A DNA stretch of 64,000 bases from Ariolimax columbianus (taxonomy: Eukaryota > Mollusca > Gastropoda > Stylommatophora > Arionidae): NCBI GenBank assembly GCA_036924085.1, contig JAVGWX010000005.1, forward strand, positions 97,378,172-97,442,171. Reading direction: 5' to 3'. Position 1 is the stretch's first letter. Every line of letters starts with the position of its first letter. Below the pieces are notes generated by a model that was given only the letters and a program-made list of their open reading frames with translations, had not been told where the DNA came from and searched no databases. This document shows positions 33,698 through 45,080 of the stretch, piece after piece. Both the position numbers and the translations under genes were made by a program.

Positions 33698-34669
33698 TGT
33701 AACAGTTCCCGCCGGAGCAAGGGGAGTTTAGGATGCCTGAACATGTTAAAGCTTAAAGCTACATGAATGCACGTCAAGGTCACTCACTGTCTCAGCAAAG
33801 GAGAACAGAGTTGGGTTAAGGAATGTGGACAGGTAGAAACTGACCACTGGCCTTCCGATTTTGGTAGGGGGAGATTGATTGACAGACGAAATTGGCAACG
33901 GGGCTTGCTGCGAGAGAATGAGTGACAGGTGTGCAAAGTGTTTCGTTCCAATTGGAATTGAAGATGACCATACCTGAGATCGATTGGTCAAGCTCTGGTC
34001 TTGCTTGAGGATATATAACTCGAGACAAAGTTTAGCTCGGGAGGCTGGATGAGAGATGGAGAGTCTAGATAGAGAGAGGCTGGATGAGAGATGGAGAGGC
34101 TAGATAGAGAGAGGCTGTATGGGAGAGAGAGAGACTGAATGTGGATAGTATGTTTAACTCACCGACTTAGATAGAGGAGCGATTGATTGACGGTTGGACG
34201 AATGTTTGGTGATAGAACAGGATCGCTCAAATAGGTGTGTGATTTTTGCATTAATAGATAATCTGAACGTGTGTTTGTAAGCAAGGACACATTGTGAACG
34301 AGTATGTCGAGATCGCCCGCCTGAGGGGATTTCTGTGAGGAAGAGTATTTGATAAGGTGTGTTGAAGACGCAGTTAAGGCGATGTGTGTGTGATGTAATT
34401 GCAAGGCAATAGAACTGGGTTTTTAGATAGTTGGGAATTCCATCAATAGCTAATGCTTACAATTCCCGTTTTAGTTGAATGTTTAGTTAAGATATGTATT
34501 ATATTGTGTTTGTAATTTCTCTACTCATTGTATGACATGAGTATGATATAATAAATATGCCACCTGCTGTTTGATATGTCATTTACTGAGTATGGTCATG
34601 ATGATGTGGATGAGTGTGAGAATGTTCTAAGTTAGATCACGGCCAAGGCAAACAGTGGGATCTGCTACA
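33698..34669 (+). repeat. 3' LTR of the young element
   Basis: It is 972 bp, equal in length to the 5' LTR. Both LTRs translate to the same short meaningless frames, so the pair is identical or nearly so over the parts I compared. Confidence 0.95.
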
Positions 34670-34673
34670 CTAG

Positions 34674-36295
34674 TAAATTTCATGGTATCCCTCAATAGTG
34701 AAATAAACGCCGTAGTCATATAGCCTCAACGTTTATCTGACCTGTCACACCAGTTGGGAGAGGTATAGGTCCAATAATGTATTTGATTTACCTAAAACAG
34801 CTGTTAACCTTTTTTGTTGGAAGTGCTGTTTGAGTAGCAGTGGCTTGCTTCCATATGGTGATGTTACGAACCACATGCAATACCTTACTTAGTCGTCTGT
34901 CACAACCTGCTCTCGGGAAACAGTGGCCATGTTTTGTTTAGCCCAGGAACCACTGGATGCGAATCTTTTTAGAGATAATCAGTAGCGTCGAGTAATCGTC
35001 TGTGTGTGAACAAATCTCACAGCCCACGCTGAGTCTCAAAAATTCGGACCGCCCGTTCAATGAAGGATTTGCTGTTGTTCTGTTCTTAAGAAACGACTTC
35101 ACTTAAATCCGCGCAAACTCTAAGGTGTTTAGTCTCTACCTCAGTAGATGGTACAGAGGGTAGATACCAATGGCTTGTGCTTCTCTCGGCTGTACGGACC
35201 TCTGCTCTGTCTTCTCATGCATCCAACTCCCTCATACCCTTGGCTGACTTCAAAGTTCTCTCGTCCGTCTGCGTATTGCTCATTCATCTATTGCAGTGTC
35301 GTCATCGACGAGGTCATTGATAGTCTTCATAATGTCACCTCAATCCAATGTGCCGATAATGAATGTCTGAGTAGCCTGGATTCCAGGTCTTCCGTTGTCC
35401 AGAATCCCAGCATAACCAGCAATCCACCCCAGTCTCTGGCGGTTTGAGACCTCCACAGGTGGTATCTGCTCATACCTTAACCAGCCCTTGAGTGTCTATG
35501 GATTGGGAATCTAACTGTCCTTGTTAAGGATAGTGATCCTTGAGCTGAGGTCACTGCCTCTATCTTCATTCTCATATTTGAGCTTCTTGTTATGTATGTC
35601 CCGCTTTGCTAATAAAGCTAATATCCGCTACGGGTATTGACATTTAGAACACTAATTTTAAATACAAAAATTTGCTATCACAATGCATACATATGGTGAC
35701 ATAATTATAGAGTACTCCCTGGTAGGGGTCGTCAAACTCGTTTACGTATGACTTTTAATTTATGAATGTAGAACAACGTAATAAAACCTTGACAGCAATA
35801 TATTAAATTGGAGTGGATGTACGCCATATGTATTTTACGTTATTCCCACCGACATTCAACACCTGTGTGTATATGTTGATGTCGATATATGGCCAATAAT
35901 GAGAATAAACATTGCAGCATTATTGTTATGTACGTAATGTTTAGGGAGAGAATATGGCCATCTGTTACCATGCGTGGGTAGTAGTGTTAAGATGAGTGCT
36001 GCTTGTATTGTCGAACGAAATCGCGAGGGCTGGTTGTTTGTAGTGTTTATTACCGGATAACAATTTCAGCCCAGTTGATTGTGTTGCTTTTTTTCTGTTT
36101 AACGTATTTTCTTATCCATTATCGGCGAAGTGTTATTCAATGACGTCATTGGTTATTGATTGTTTAGCTTAAACTAATATATATACATTCTATACATATT
36201 CAAATGAGATCGGATCTGTTGCCATCTCCAAGTGGGCATGGTGAGATCAGAGGAACGAACTAACTAAGGTACATACTAGACGGCGAATCATACGT
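34674..36295. other. Unassigned non-coding sequence
   Basis: A 99-codon open frame at 35148-35447 has no recognisable domain. No repeat family was recognised. It is AT-rich toward 35600-36200. Confidence 0.35.
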
Positions 36296-36545
36296 CAGTG
36301 ATTATCATCCCATTTGGATCGTACACGGGAATACAAAAAGCAGGCAGGATTGCACCAAGGCGAGGAGGAATTTATCAGGGAGACCGTGACATCATGTACT
36401 TTGAGAAAAAGAGAGCTGGACAGACTGTTAGAAGAGATCAGAACCAACCTGGCGACAACTACCAAACTCGTGACTGGCAGGGATAGATCACTATTATTAG
36501 GATTTGTCTGTCAACCTTACCATTGTACACGTGTCTTGTGAGCGA
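36296..36545 (+). repeat. Dispersed unknown sequence, copy 1 (possibly ex-coding)
   Basis: A 75-codon frame (36314-36541) contains LRKRELDRLLEEIRTNLA and LVTGRDRSLLLG, helical and protein-like. The DNA aligns with 61030-61215 over about 180 bp, including actttgagaaaaagagagct, ctcatgac/ctcgtgac and a final gacagatcat/gatagatcac. The second copy is broken in every frame. It may be a fragment of a transposon protein, but I do not recognise the family. Confidence 0.4.
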
Positions 36546-37025
36546 GCAGACTGCAGAGAATATTTGTGAGGACTGCTCTCTGTATAGCCAATTGAGAAAG
36601 TTGAGCGAACACAACAAGGAGAAGAGAACATGAGATCAGTTGTCATCACAACATCGAAGGTCGGCTGTAATAGATCTCCAACGACTTTCGTCTCGGGCCA
36701 TGATGTAGCAATTGAACATGTTTATTTCCTGCCCATTACAATCATGCCGTCCCCTTGAATCTTTTCTGTTTCTGTCGGTTTGTGTTTAGGATGGTGTTGC
36801 TGCTATTTATACGCCAACATCTATTTAACGTTCATTTATTATGTTTTCCACCTATTCACTATTTCTACGTCCTTCTACCCTCTATTTGCCAATATGCACA
36901 TTGTTTATCCTCCTGTTCTGTGTCTATCTAACTGCCCTCTGCCTCTTTATCTCTCGCCTTGCTGTCAACATATTCGCTATTTGTCAACATGCTCTTTTTG
37001 TCTACCAATTTGTTCCCTCTTTTCG

Positions 37026-37063
<38 letters not shown>

Positions 37064-38590
37064 GTTTACTATTTTCTTCGTCTTCTTCTTCTTCTTCTTC
37101 TACTTCTTCTGCGTCTCTGTCCAACTGCCAATCTACTCTTTTTTTTACGTATATGTGAAATATTAATCTGTCTATCACTCTCCTCTTCTCATTGACTCTA
37201 CCTCCATCTACCAACTCTCTTTCTGCATGTTTATTAATAAGTCATGTCTCTTACTATCAATCTTCTCTCTGTTCGTCCATCTGCTATAGGTCTATATATC
37301 TCCAGTTTTCCTATCCTTTCTTATTTTCTCTCTCTGGCTCTAGATGTGCCCTCTGCTTGTCCCCTTTACTGGGGGTTACATGATACCTCTCTCAACATTG
37401 TATTCTCAGCACAGCAAGGGTCACGCTGACTGAAGGTGAACACAATCCAGAGTTCTCTGGAGCTGAACAAACAAAAAAAAACGGGAATCAGAAACGGACA
37501 GATACAGAAAGCCTGACACAAACATTGGGCTAACACATACTCCTCGTGGCCCTCATCCCGAAGCAGCGGAGAATTCGGCTCCACCAAGGAACTCTGTATG
37601 GATTTCGGTTGAGACGCTACGCATGAACATAGCTCAGCAGTTGAACATGGTAGTTTTCATTCGAAGCAACGGGCTTTTGACACCTAAGCGAACAATACTG
37701 TTATTATTATTTGTCAATATGCCATATGATTGTCTGTCAATTTGAGTTATGCTTTTTTTTATCAATATGTACTTTATGTGCCGATAAATTTGTCCTCTAT
37801 TTGTCCAATCAATGTGTCCTCTATTTGTTCTGTCAATTTGTCCCCTATTTGTCCTGTCAATTTGTCCTATATTTGTCCTTTAAATTTGTCCCCGTTTAAT
37901 GTGCCAATATTTCCCCCCGGTTAGTGGTCTCACGTGTTCGCACCATCTGGTTTCCCCCCAGCAATCGAAACCACCGACTGACGTTATTAAGTTCGAGTTA
38001 AGACTCTGGCCAGGGAAATATCGATCTGTTTGTCTGGGGTATGTTACGTCAGCCACATAACCAATCAATCATTCAATCATTGTGACAGTCAAATTCATAT
38101 TTTACACACAAATTCCTCGAATCACGCCTATTTCTTTTATGGATCAGTCAACTGTTGTATGCTATTAGTTTCCAGGACCGTCTGATCGTGTGCTTAGAAT
38201 TCCTAAATCTTAGTCTCAGGATATGTCTTCTTCTTCTTCTTTTATCATCACATCAAGGTTCGGTTTTATCTTACAAAAACACCGTAATTTTTGGGGCTGT
38301 TATATCTCCCAACAGCATTTGTCTCATATATGTCTTCTTCTTCTTTTTCGTTTCTTTCTTTGCCCTGAAAATACATACACTTTTGTAATGCAGAACTAAA
38401 GAGCTCTTGCGAATTAATGGTGGATCTTACAATCTTCACAAACATAGGAATTCAAGAAAGGAATCATGTATCCGTCAGATCCACCGAGTTGGGCAAATTC
38501 ATCTCTTTGCAATGCTGAGTGTGAGACTGAGTCTAGTGCTGTGCCGATCTTGTACCGAAGCACTGACGGTCTACCATCTTCACCAGCCAC
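36546..38590. repeat. Low-complexity and unassigned stretch (CT, CTT tracts)
   Basis: Pyrimidine-rich from about 36840 to 37340, with (TC)n at 37027-37062 and (TTC)n at 37080-37115. Degenerate 21-24 bp repeats of tttgtcc/ctatttgtcctgtcaat lie at 37770-37900. Two (TTC)n stretches occur at about 38228 and 38333. No gene is supported. Confidence 0.6.
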
Positions 38591-38609
38591 GGGGCTCCGA
38601 GAGAGTCCA

Positions 38610-39150
38610 TCCGTCGTCAGCTCCACAATGTTCCAGTTTTGTAGTAAAGCACGAGCCACTTTCAGCGCTGTGTCAGGCCGAGGTTGGAACCCAGCCCACT
38701 ACAATACTGAGGTGGGAAGTCAACTCAGTACTGTGCCGGGTTTGGAACTCTCAGTTCAGTACAATACCGAGGTGTGCACTCAACGCAGTGTAATAATGAG
38801 ACGGGCACTCAGCTCAGTACAAAAACGAGACGGGTACTAAGCGCAGTACAATACCGAGGTGTGCACTTAGCTCAGTACAACAACGAGACGGGCACTCAGT
38901 TCAGTACAATAACGAGACGGGTACTAAGCGCAGTACAATACCGAGGTGTGCACTTAGCTCAGTACAACAACGAGACGGGCACTCAGTTCAGTACAATAAC
39001 GAGACGGGTACTAAGCGCAGTACAATACCGAGGTGTGCACTTACCTCAGTACAATAACGAGAATGGCATTCAGCTCAGTACAATAAACAAAAGGACACTC
39101 AGCTCAGAATAATACCGAGGTGGGCACTCAGCTTAGAACAATACTGTAAA
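38610..39150. repeat. 29-bp minisatellite, locus 1 (about 17 units)
   Basis: The unit is cagtacaataccgaggtgtg plus cacttagct. From about 38840 to 39050 the units are organised as an 87-bp three-unit higher-order repeat (gtgcac / gggcac / gggtac types). Edges are degenerate. The same 29-bp unit forms the array at 42865-43465. Confidence 0.9.
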
Positions 39151-39317
39151 AGGTGCCTCGGGAGCAGAGGTGTTGGGACTAGCAACTTATTCCGGGAGTG
39201 CCAAAATTAGCGAGGACAGTAATAGTACATTTAAACTCACATAGGGAAAGTGCAAACAGGTCACACACGGCGTGTACGTATTTTCAGGGCGGTGTTTTGC
39301 TTAGCTGCACAAGAGAG

Positions 39318-39320
39318 AGT

Positions 39321-39360
<40 letters not shown>
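39318..39360. repeat. GA microsatellite
   Basis: A (GA)n run of about 40 bp in gagagtgaaagagagagaga. Confidence 0.9.
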
Positions 39361-39362
<2 letters not shown>

Positions 39363-39834
39363 TTCTTGGAATTGGAGACTGTTGTCCAAAAATGGTGGGG
39401 ATTCTAGGCTAACCCATTTCTTGTATTAATTATTGTCACAGAATAAGTGGTAGCGGCAGGAAGCGTCACATAATTTGACGCCAAAAACTGTCACTGTCAA
39501 ATTGAAAGGGATGACAAAAATGACAACGAAGCGAATAGGTCTCATTGGGAGGAACTTGTCAGTTTGAAAAGTGTTAAAGGCACAACAGTGAGTCGAGGTA
39601 GGGATAGATTTACTTCGTGACCAGTGGCTATGGTGTCTGTAGAGGCGCATATGGGACCAATAAAACCATGAGTGGAAGGCATTTTAGGTAGAGCTTGTTT
39701 AAAAGACCTTTATTACTTTCTATCCCTTTATTCTTCTGCCAACAATGCATTTGTGCATATTGGAGTGAATGGTGGCCCTTCTACCATCAGCGAAAAGAAA
39801 AAGAAATAAAATTATTTCGAGTGAAAAGATGTGT

Positions 39835-40217
39835 CTGTGTCGAAACAGGTCTGGTGAACCATGTGATACAATTCCTAAGTCTCCTGTCGAAAAGTGTCTG
39901 TTTAACGTAAAGTCATGTGTCGAAAAGGGTCTGTAGATCCATGTATACATCCCTATATCCTTGTCAAAAAATGTCCGATTAACCCAGAGATACAATCCCA
40001 TGTCTTTGTCAAAAAGGTTCTGGTGAACCCAGGGATACAATCCCATGTTTTGTCAAAAAAGGTCTAGTGAACTCAGGGATACAATCCCATGCCTTTGTCA
40101 AAAAAGGTCTGGTGAACCCAGGGAAGCAATCCCATGTCTTTGTCAAGAAAGGTCTGGTGAACTCAGTGATACAATCCAATGTATCTGTCACAAAGAGTGT
40201 GATGAACCCAGGTATAC
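39835..40217. repeat. 46-bp minisatellite, split by a LINE insertion
   Basis: About eight units of ttgtcaaaaaaggtctggtg plus aacccagggatacaatcccatgtctt. The array is cut at 40217 by the LINE copy at 40218-41532 and a final part-unit (cccaggtatacaatcccg) resumes at about 41538. Confidence 0.88.
40203..40217. repeat. Target-site duplication, left copy
   Basis: tgaacccaggtatac, repeated exactly at 41533-41547 on the other side of the LINE. It carries ggtatac, while the neighbouring array units have gggatac, so it is a true duplication and not simply array periodicity. Confidence 0.85.
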
Positions 40218-41532
40218 TTCTTCTTCTTCTTCTTCGTACGCAGTCAGACAGTAACCATTATTTTTTCGAAAAAAGCGGCGGTCATCCTGAGGCTGTCGTC
40301 ACTGCCATAGAGCTTGTCTTGCAGTTCCACTGGTGATGGCCACATCTGCTCTCTCCGATCCTTGTATGTCGGGCAGTTCTGCAGCAGATGTTCAGCGGTC
40401 ATTTTACCGGTACCGCACGGGCATTCGTCGGTACCACCTATCTTTAATTTGTTGAATAGGTGGTACCTCAGTCTATTGTGGCCCGTGCTAAGTCTGAAGA
40501 CAACGACCTGCTCTCTTCTGCTCAACTGGTAATAGGCATCGTTTTTGGTGTAACCAGTATGTTCGGTTTCCCATTTGGTCATGTATCTGGCTTTGAAAAG
40601 CCGTTTTGACTCTTCGTACGTCATACTAGTATCTGTTTGTGGTAGTCTTGCACCTTCTTTTGCCAGTCTGTCTGCCTCCTCGTTGCCTTGGATGTTACAG
40701 TGTGATGGGACCCACTGTACCACTACCCTTTTTGGTGCGGACTGCTGGCACAGTTTGCAGAGTGCTGCTCTTAAGTCATTAAGCTCAGTGTTTTTCTGGC
40801 TTTTTAGCGCTGTGACTACGGCGAGAGCATCTGTAAGCAGGACTATATGGCTTTCATTTTCTTTGTGTGTCACCATTTCTTCCACTGCCGCCCTCAGTGC
40901 CTCTGCCTCCGCTCTGAAATTGCTTGTGTACTTACCAGTAGCGAAAGTGTTATTTTTCTGCCATTTGGTAGGTTGAGGAATGCTCCTGTCCCTCCGTTCT
41001 GTGTAGTGTTTGTTACAGAACCGTCGGTGTATGCATGGGTCCAGTCCATGCTTGGGTAGTTTTTCGATTTAAAGCTTAGGGTAGTATCTCTCCTTTCTTT
41101 TTCAGTCTGGCAGTTTTTGTTTCCAATACCTGGTATATTTTCTACCACCTCTGGAAATATATCCTGCCTCCAGGTAGGTTTTCGTACGGTAGTGATGGGT
41201 TTTGGTGTTAGTGCGTTTATGGGATCCTCGTGCGTCTTTGCTTTGGCTATTTCTGCAAAGTTTCTCCGCTTTAGTTTCCCATTTCCCAAATTGTTTAGTC
41301 TCTGATGCATTGGATGGTCAGTCAGTCGTCGGAGTTTCTCTGACTGCAGCTGGGCTCTGCAGTCTCTTCTATCGGTCATGGATTGCAGTTTTGTAATCTT
41401 TTCAAGTTCTACAATTGGCGTTGACTTAATGCCTCCTGTTATAACTCTCATGGCTTGGTTTTGAAGTTTGCTAACTTTATCGAAGTTCGCCTATGCTGCT
41501 GTTGTCCATGCTGCAATTCCATACTCGAGAAC
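40218..41532 (-). pseudogene. RNase H-bearing LINE (I-like), copy A, 5'-truncated
   Basis: Non-LTR retrotransposon 3' half on the minus strand. The first frame (40894-41451) carries the reverse-transcriptase thumb/linker region with MRVITGGIKSTPIVELE and DWTHAYTDGSVTNTTQNGG, the first RNase H Asp block. The second frame (40244-40885) carries HIVLLTDALAV, VVQWVPSHCNIQGNEEADRL (RNase H His and GNE-AD block) and a C-terminal CPCGTGKMTAEHLLQNCP zinc-binding motif. A small deletion between the frames, relative to copy B, breaks the gene. The 3' end is gcgtacgaagaagaagaag, a GAA tail instead of poly(A). The endonuclease and most of the RT are missing through 5' truncation. Assignment to the I group (I/Nimb-like) is by RNase H presence only. 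Confidence 0.9.
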
Positions 41533-41868
41533 TGAACCCAGGTATACAATCCCGAATTTCTGATCGAAAGAGAATGGAATAAGAAAACTCATCAGGCAGT
41601 ACACCCACATACGCAATTCAAGAAGCTTTCGTTCTGGCAATATTAAATAAGCAGACCGCCAGAGATCAACTTCATCGCCAACTGCCGAAGGGCACCAAGT
41701 GACCACAAAGTAGATAGTTAGTTAATCGGTGTAGGACAAGATTTGTGTAGATTAAGAACCGAGTAATTAGATTCAGAGTCCCACGAAGGTCATGCATTTA
41801 AACTCTGAATTATAACAAATCAGTTGTTTCTGTCCTTCTTGTCGCTGATCTTGTTATGCCTCTCAGCG

Positions 41869-42560
41869 TCAGATTATGAAGAAAACTCTAGAGCGAGACA
41901 TTCTGTATAACTCAAGTACAGAAGCATTTACTGCCTCAGATATTTGTGTAAGCCACCTTTTTTGTGGTCTGCCTTTGGCTTTGAAGCCGTTGTGTCTAGA
42001 TAGGATTGCTTGTTGTGGGATGCTGTGTAGTGGTAGGCTTCTTACGTGATCGAACAAATTTAGTTGCTGTTTTTTGATGTAGTTTAATACTGGTGTTGTT
42101 CCCACCAGCCTCTTAAAGTCATCGTTTCTGATCCTGTCTATCCTTGTTACGCCCAATATTTTTCACAGGCAATTCATTTCTGTTGTTACGATGTTGCGTT
42201 TTTCAAATCGTGTTGTATAAAGCTATTTGGTAGTTATTGTCACGTGCTTGCAATTAAGTATTTCAGTTAATTTTCCAATGATCTGATTATCCTTATTGCA
42301 TCTTTGTTGGATTTCTGTCATAATTCTTCCGTTTGCTGATACCGTACTTCCAAAGTATGTGAAATCTTTCACCTGTTTGATTTGCTATTTGCCAATGGCG
42401 ATATTGATGTCTCCGGCTATTCTATATAGTTTGATGACCTTAGTATTTTCAACATTGATTTTCATGCTGTATTCTTCACATGCTGTATTTAGTTTATCAA
42501 TTTGTTGCTGCAATTGTAGCTCTGAAGCTGGTATGACCGCTTGATCGTCAGCAAAATTAA
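41869..42560 (-). pseudogene. Second LINE type, reverse transcriptase C-terminal part
   Basis: On the minus strand the start reads NFADDQAVIPASE (about 42525-42560), the RT active-site FADD block. It is followed by VENTKVIKLYRIAGDINIAI, then VKDFTYFGSTVSANGRIMTEI, the D-FTYLGS block that follows the palm in many LINEs. Then come GVTRIDRIRNDDFKRLVG and a GFKAKGRPQKRWLTQI block (frame 41869-42156), the usual post-RT end of CR1/RTE-like elements without RNase H. Stops and frame changes between the blocks show it is dead. It has no sequence likeness to the RNase H LINE next to it. Confidence 0.8.
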
Positions 42561-42864
42561 GTCCAGTTAAAAGTATACCAATGTTGCTGACGTCATTTGT
42601 GTTATATTAAGTATAATTAATTTTGTAAATGACTAGTCTCATAATAAATTAACTGTTATGTGTTTTTATTATTCACATGTTTTAGTATTGTCTATGTTGC
42701 TGTTGTGTAGAAAGAAATGAGATAACGCCACTAGAAAGAAAACGATTGTCGAAATGAAAATATGTAAGTGAAAATGAGGGATTTCTTGTTACAGGATTGT
42801 TCTACCACATATAGGCCAGTTAGTCCATGTGACTTGCATGTGGGTTGCATATCGCTATTACAAT

Positions 42865-43465
42865 AACGATGTTGGCACTTATCTCAGGACAGTACCGATG
42901 TTGGCACTCATCTCAGTACAGTACCGATGTTGGCACTCATCTCAGTACAGTACCGAGGTTGGCACTCATCTCAGTACAATACCAACGTTGGCACTCATCT
43001 CAGTACAATACCAACGTTGGCACTCATCTCAGTACAGTACCGATGTTGGCACTCATCTCAGTACAATACCAACGTTGGCACTGATCTCAGTACAGTACCG
43101 AGGTTGGCACTCATCTCAGTACAATACCAACGTTGGCACTCATCTCAGTACAGTACCGATGTTGGCACTCATCTCAGTACAATACCAACGTTGGCACTCA
43201 TCTCAGTACAGTACCGAGGTTGGCACTCATCTCAGTATAGTACCGAGTTTGGCACTCATCTCATTACAGTACCGAGGTCGACACTCATCTCAGTACAGGA
43301 CCGAACAGGACACTCATCTCAGTACAGTACCAAGGTGGACACTCATCTCAGTACAGTACCGAGGTGGATATTAATCTCAGTAAAGTACCGAGGTGTACAA
43401 TCAGTACAGTACAGTACCGAGGTGGACACTCTTCTCAGTACAGTAACGAGTTGGACACTCTCAGT
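42865..43465. repeat. 29-bp minisatellite, locus 2 (about 20 units)
   Basis: The unit is ttggcactcatctcagtaca plus ataccaacg. It shares actcagctcagtacaataccgagg-type sequence with locus 1 at 38610-39150. The left two thirds are homogeneous and the right end is degenerate. 29 = 3n+2, so all forward frames stay open, giving frames up to 224 codons that are not genes. Confidence 0.95.
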
Positions 43466-43484
43466 GCTGTGCATGCAAGGTCGG

Positions 43485-43985
43485 TATAGTTCTCTCTTTT
43501 CCTTTCTTTTGAAGGACGCATATCACGGCCATGATATGTTCCCCACATGGACATTTCTTGTAATCCACATAGACCCTAGAGTCGTTTATTCCAGTTCTTA
43601 GTTTGAAGATGATGCCTTGCTATTCTCTTGTTAAAACAAAGTAGTTGTCTTCTCTTCGGAAGTGGCAGTGTTGATCAGTCCCATTACCTTTAAGCAGGCT
43701 TTAACTATGGTCTAGACCTCATTATATGTGATAGTCAGGTCTATTTATATCTGAGCTTTTCCACGCTTTGCTAGTTTGTATGCAGCTTCCTTGACTTTGA
43801 AATTGCGGTGGGAGAGGATACACTGAATGATCAACCTTAGGTGTTCTACTGAGAGCCTTGTCGGGAAACACAAGAATTTCTCGAGATCTCCATCGTTATA
43901 TTGTTTGAGAGATGTACTGTCGAGGCGTCAGTCAGGAATATTGTGTTTTCTGTGGGGTCATCTTTATCTTGTTAGTTGCTCATCG
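43485..43985 (-). pseudogene. Old RNase H LINE remnant
   Basis: Minus-strand segments TIFLTDASTVHLSNN, LSHRNFKVKEAAYKLAKRGK and KKCPCGEHIMAVI occur in this order. They match, block for block, LLTDALAV, PSHCNIQGNEEADRLAKEGA and ECPCGTGKMTAEHL of LINE copies A and B. Many stops and frame changes show an older insertion of a related family. Confidence 0.65.
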
Positions 43986-44565
43986 CAATCGAAAATTGCG
44001 ATAACTTCATAAATATTTGTTAAGATGCGATCACATGACTGTACAGTCCGATCTTAGCGTGACGAACTCTGCAGCACGTTAACAGGATTTGTAATTAGTC
44101 TGTCTTTCGTACAGCTTGCTTTGCTTGCGTCTCCGTAATGGACCTCTCCTCAGCGGTGATATAACCCTGTGTGATGGCAATGCGCCAGGCTGAGTGGTTC
44201 GGAGCAAGCAGCTCCCAGGCAGAGACATCAATGGAGAAACTATTTTTAAAAACCTATAAAGTATCTTTCTATCGTTTCTTCTATTCCACGGGCGAGCACT
44301 GCCCTGTCCTGAGATCACCGTACAACAGTCGTTTAAGGAGGCGCTCGTTTGACATGCGAACAATATACCCAGTCCATCCGATCTGAGCTATCTACAGTAG
44401 GATATGGATGCCACAGACACTTACTCTGCTGAGGACTACACAGGCTTTATATCCTGCCAACCGATCCTGAGTAGTCTGTAGAGACAGTTTACATGGAAAT
44501 GATTAAGTTTCCTGATAAACCTACTAAACACTATCCATGTTTCGCATGCGTACCTTAGCAACCAT
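43975..44565 (-). pseudogene. RTE-like LINE 3' end, copy 2
   Basis: The minus strand begins ACETWIVFSRFIRKLNHFHV, then NCLYRLLRIGWQD. This is the post-RT region also seen at 60085-60165 (ETWTVYSRHVRKLNHFHVNC). A stop-riddled tail with RSDGLGILFACQTS follows, with the 3' untranslated end catcgcaatcgaaaattgcg at 43981-44005 on the plus strand. Degenerate. It abuts the 50-bp array. Confidence 0.7.
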
Positions 44566-45080
44566 CTCATGGCCAATATGTTTCAACTGATCTTGATTCT
44601 AACCTTAGCAACTGTCTCATGGCCAATATGTTTCAACTGATCTTGACTCTAACCTTAGCAACCATCTCATGGCCAATATGTTTTAACTGATCTTGACTCT
44701 AACCTTAGCAACCATCTCATGGCCAATTTGTTTCAACTGATCTTGACTCTAGCCTTAGCCACTGTCTCATGGCCAATACGCTCCATCTGACCTTGACAGC
44801 AAACTTAGCACCCACCACATTGTCAGTGTGCCCCTGACCTTGACCCTAACCTCAGCAGCCGCCCCATGGTCAGTTTGCTCTACCCGATCGTGATCTTAAC
44901 TTCAGCAACCTGCTTATAATCAATTATAATTGACCCTAACCTTTATAACTAATCAATGTTCAGTATCTTTCCCCTGACTTTGACCATAACCTTAGCATCC
45001 GTCTACCTGACTTTGACCTTGACCTTTACAACCACCCCATGCCAGCATGCTTCACCTGAACTTTACCATAACCTGAACAC
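44540..45080. repeat. 50-bp minisatellite decaying rightward, about 10 units
   Basis: The unit is aaccttagcaaccatctcat plus ggccaatatgtttcaactga plus tcttgactct. The first four units are alike. From about 44760 the units diverge steadily (tgaccttgaccctaacc remains visible) until they fade near 45080, a gradient from young to old units. Confidence 0.88.

Larger units (their letters stand above)
29032..34669 (+). mobile_element. Young non-autonomous LTR retrotransposon (5.64 kb), single ORF, no pol
   Basis: The element has 972-bp direct repeats at 29032-30003 and 33698-34669. Both start tgtaacag and end ctgctaca, imperfect inverted termini with TG...CA ends. The flanks are ctag (29028-29031) and ctag (34670-34673), a 4-bp target duplication. 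The interior (3694 bp) holds one long open frame plus about 1.8 kb of non-coding DNA. No protease, reverse transcriptase, RNase H or integrase motif was found on either strand, so it must rely on proteins from another element. Such gag-like-only elements with terminal repeats are known in plants as TR-GAG, but here the protein lacks an obvious capsid part. Superfamily is unresolved. An older relative is at 49081-56528. Confidence 0.9.

Noticed and set aside
38407..39112. Overlapping frames of 112-128 codons
   Set aside because: They lie in the degenerate edge and body of the 29-bp array and cycle through frames.
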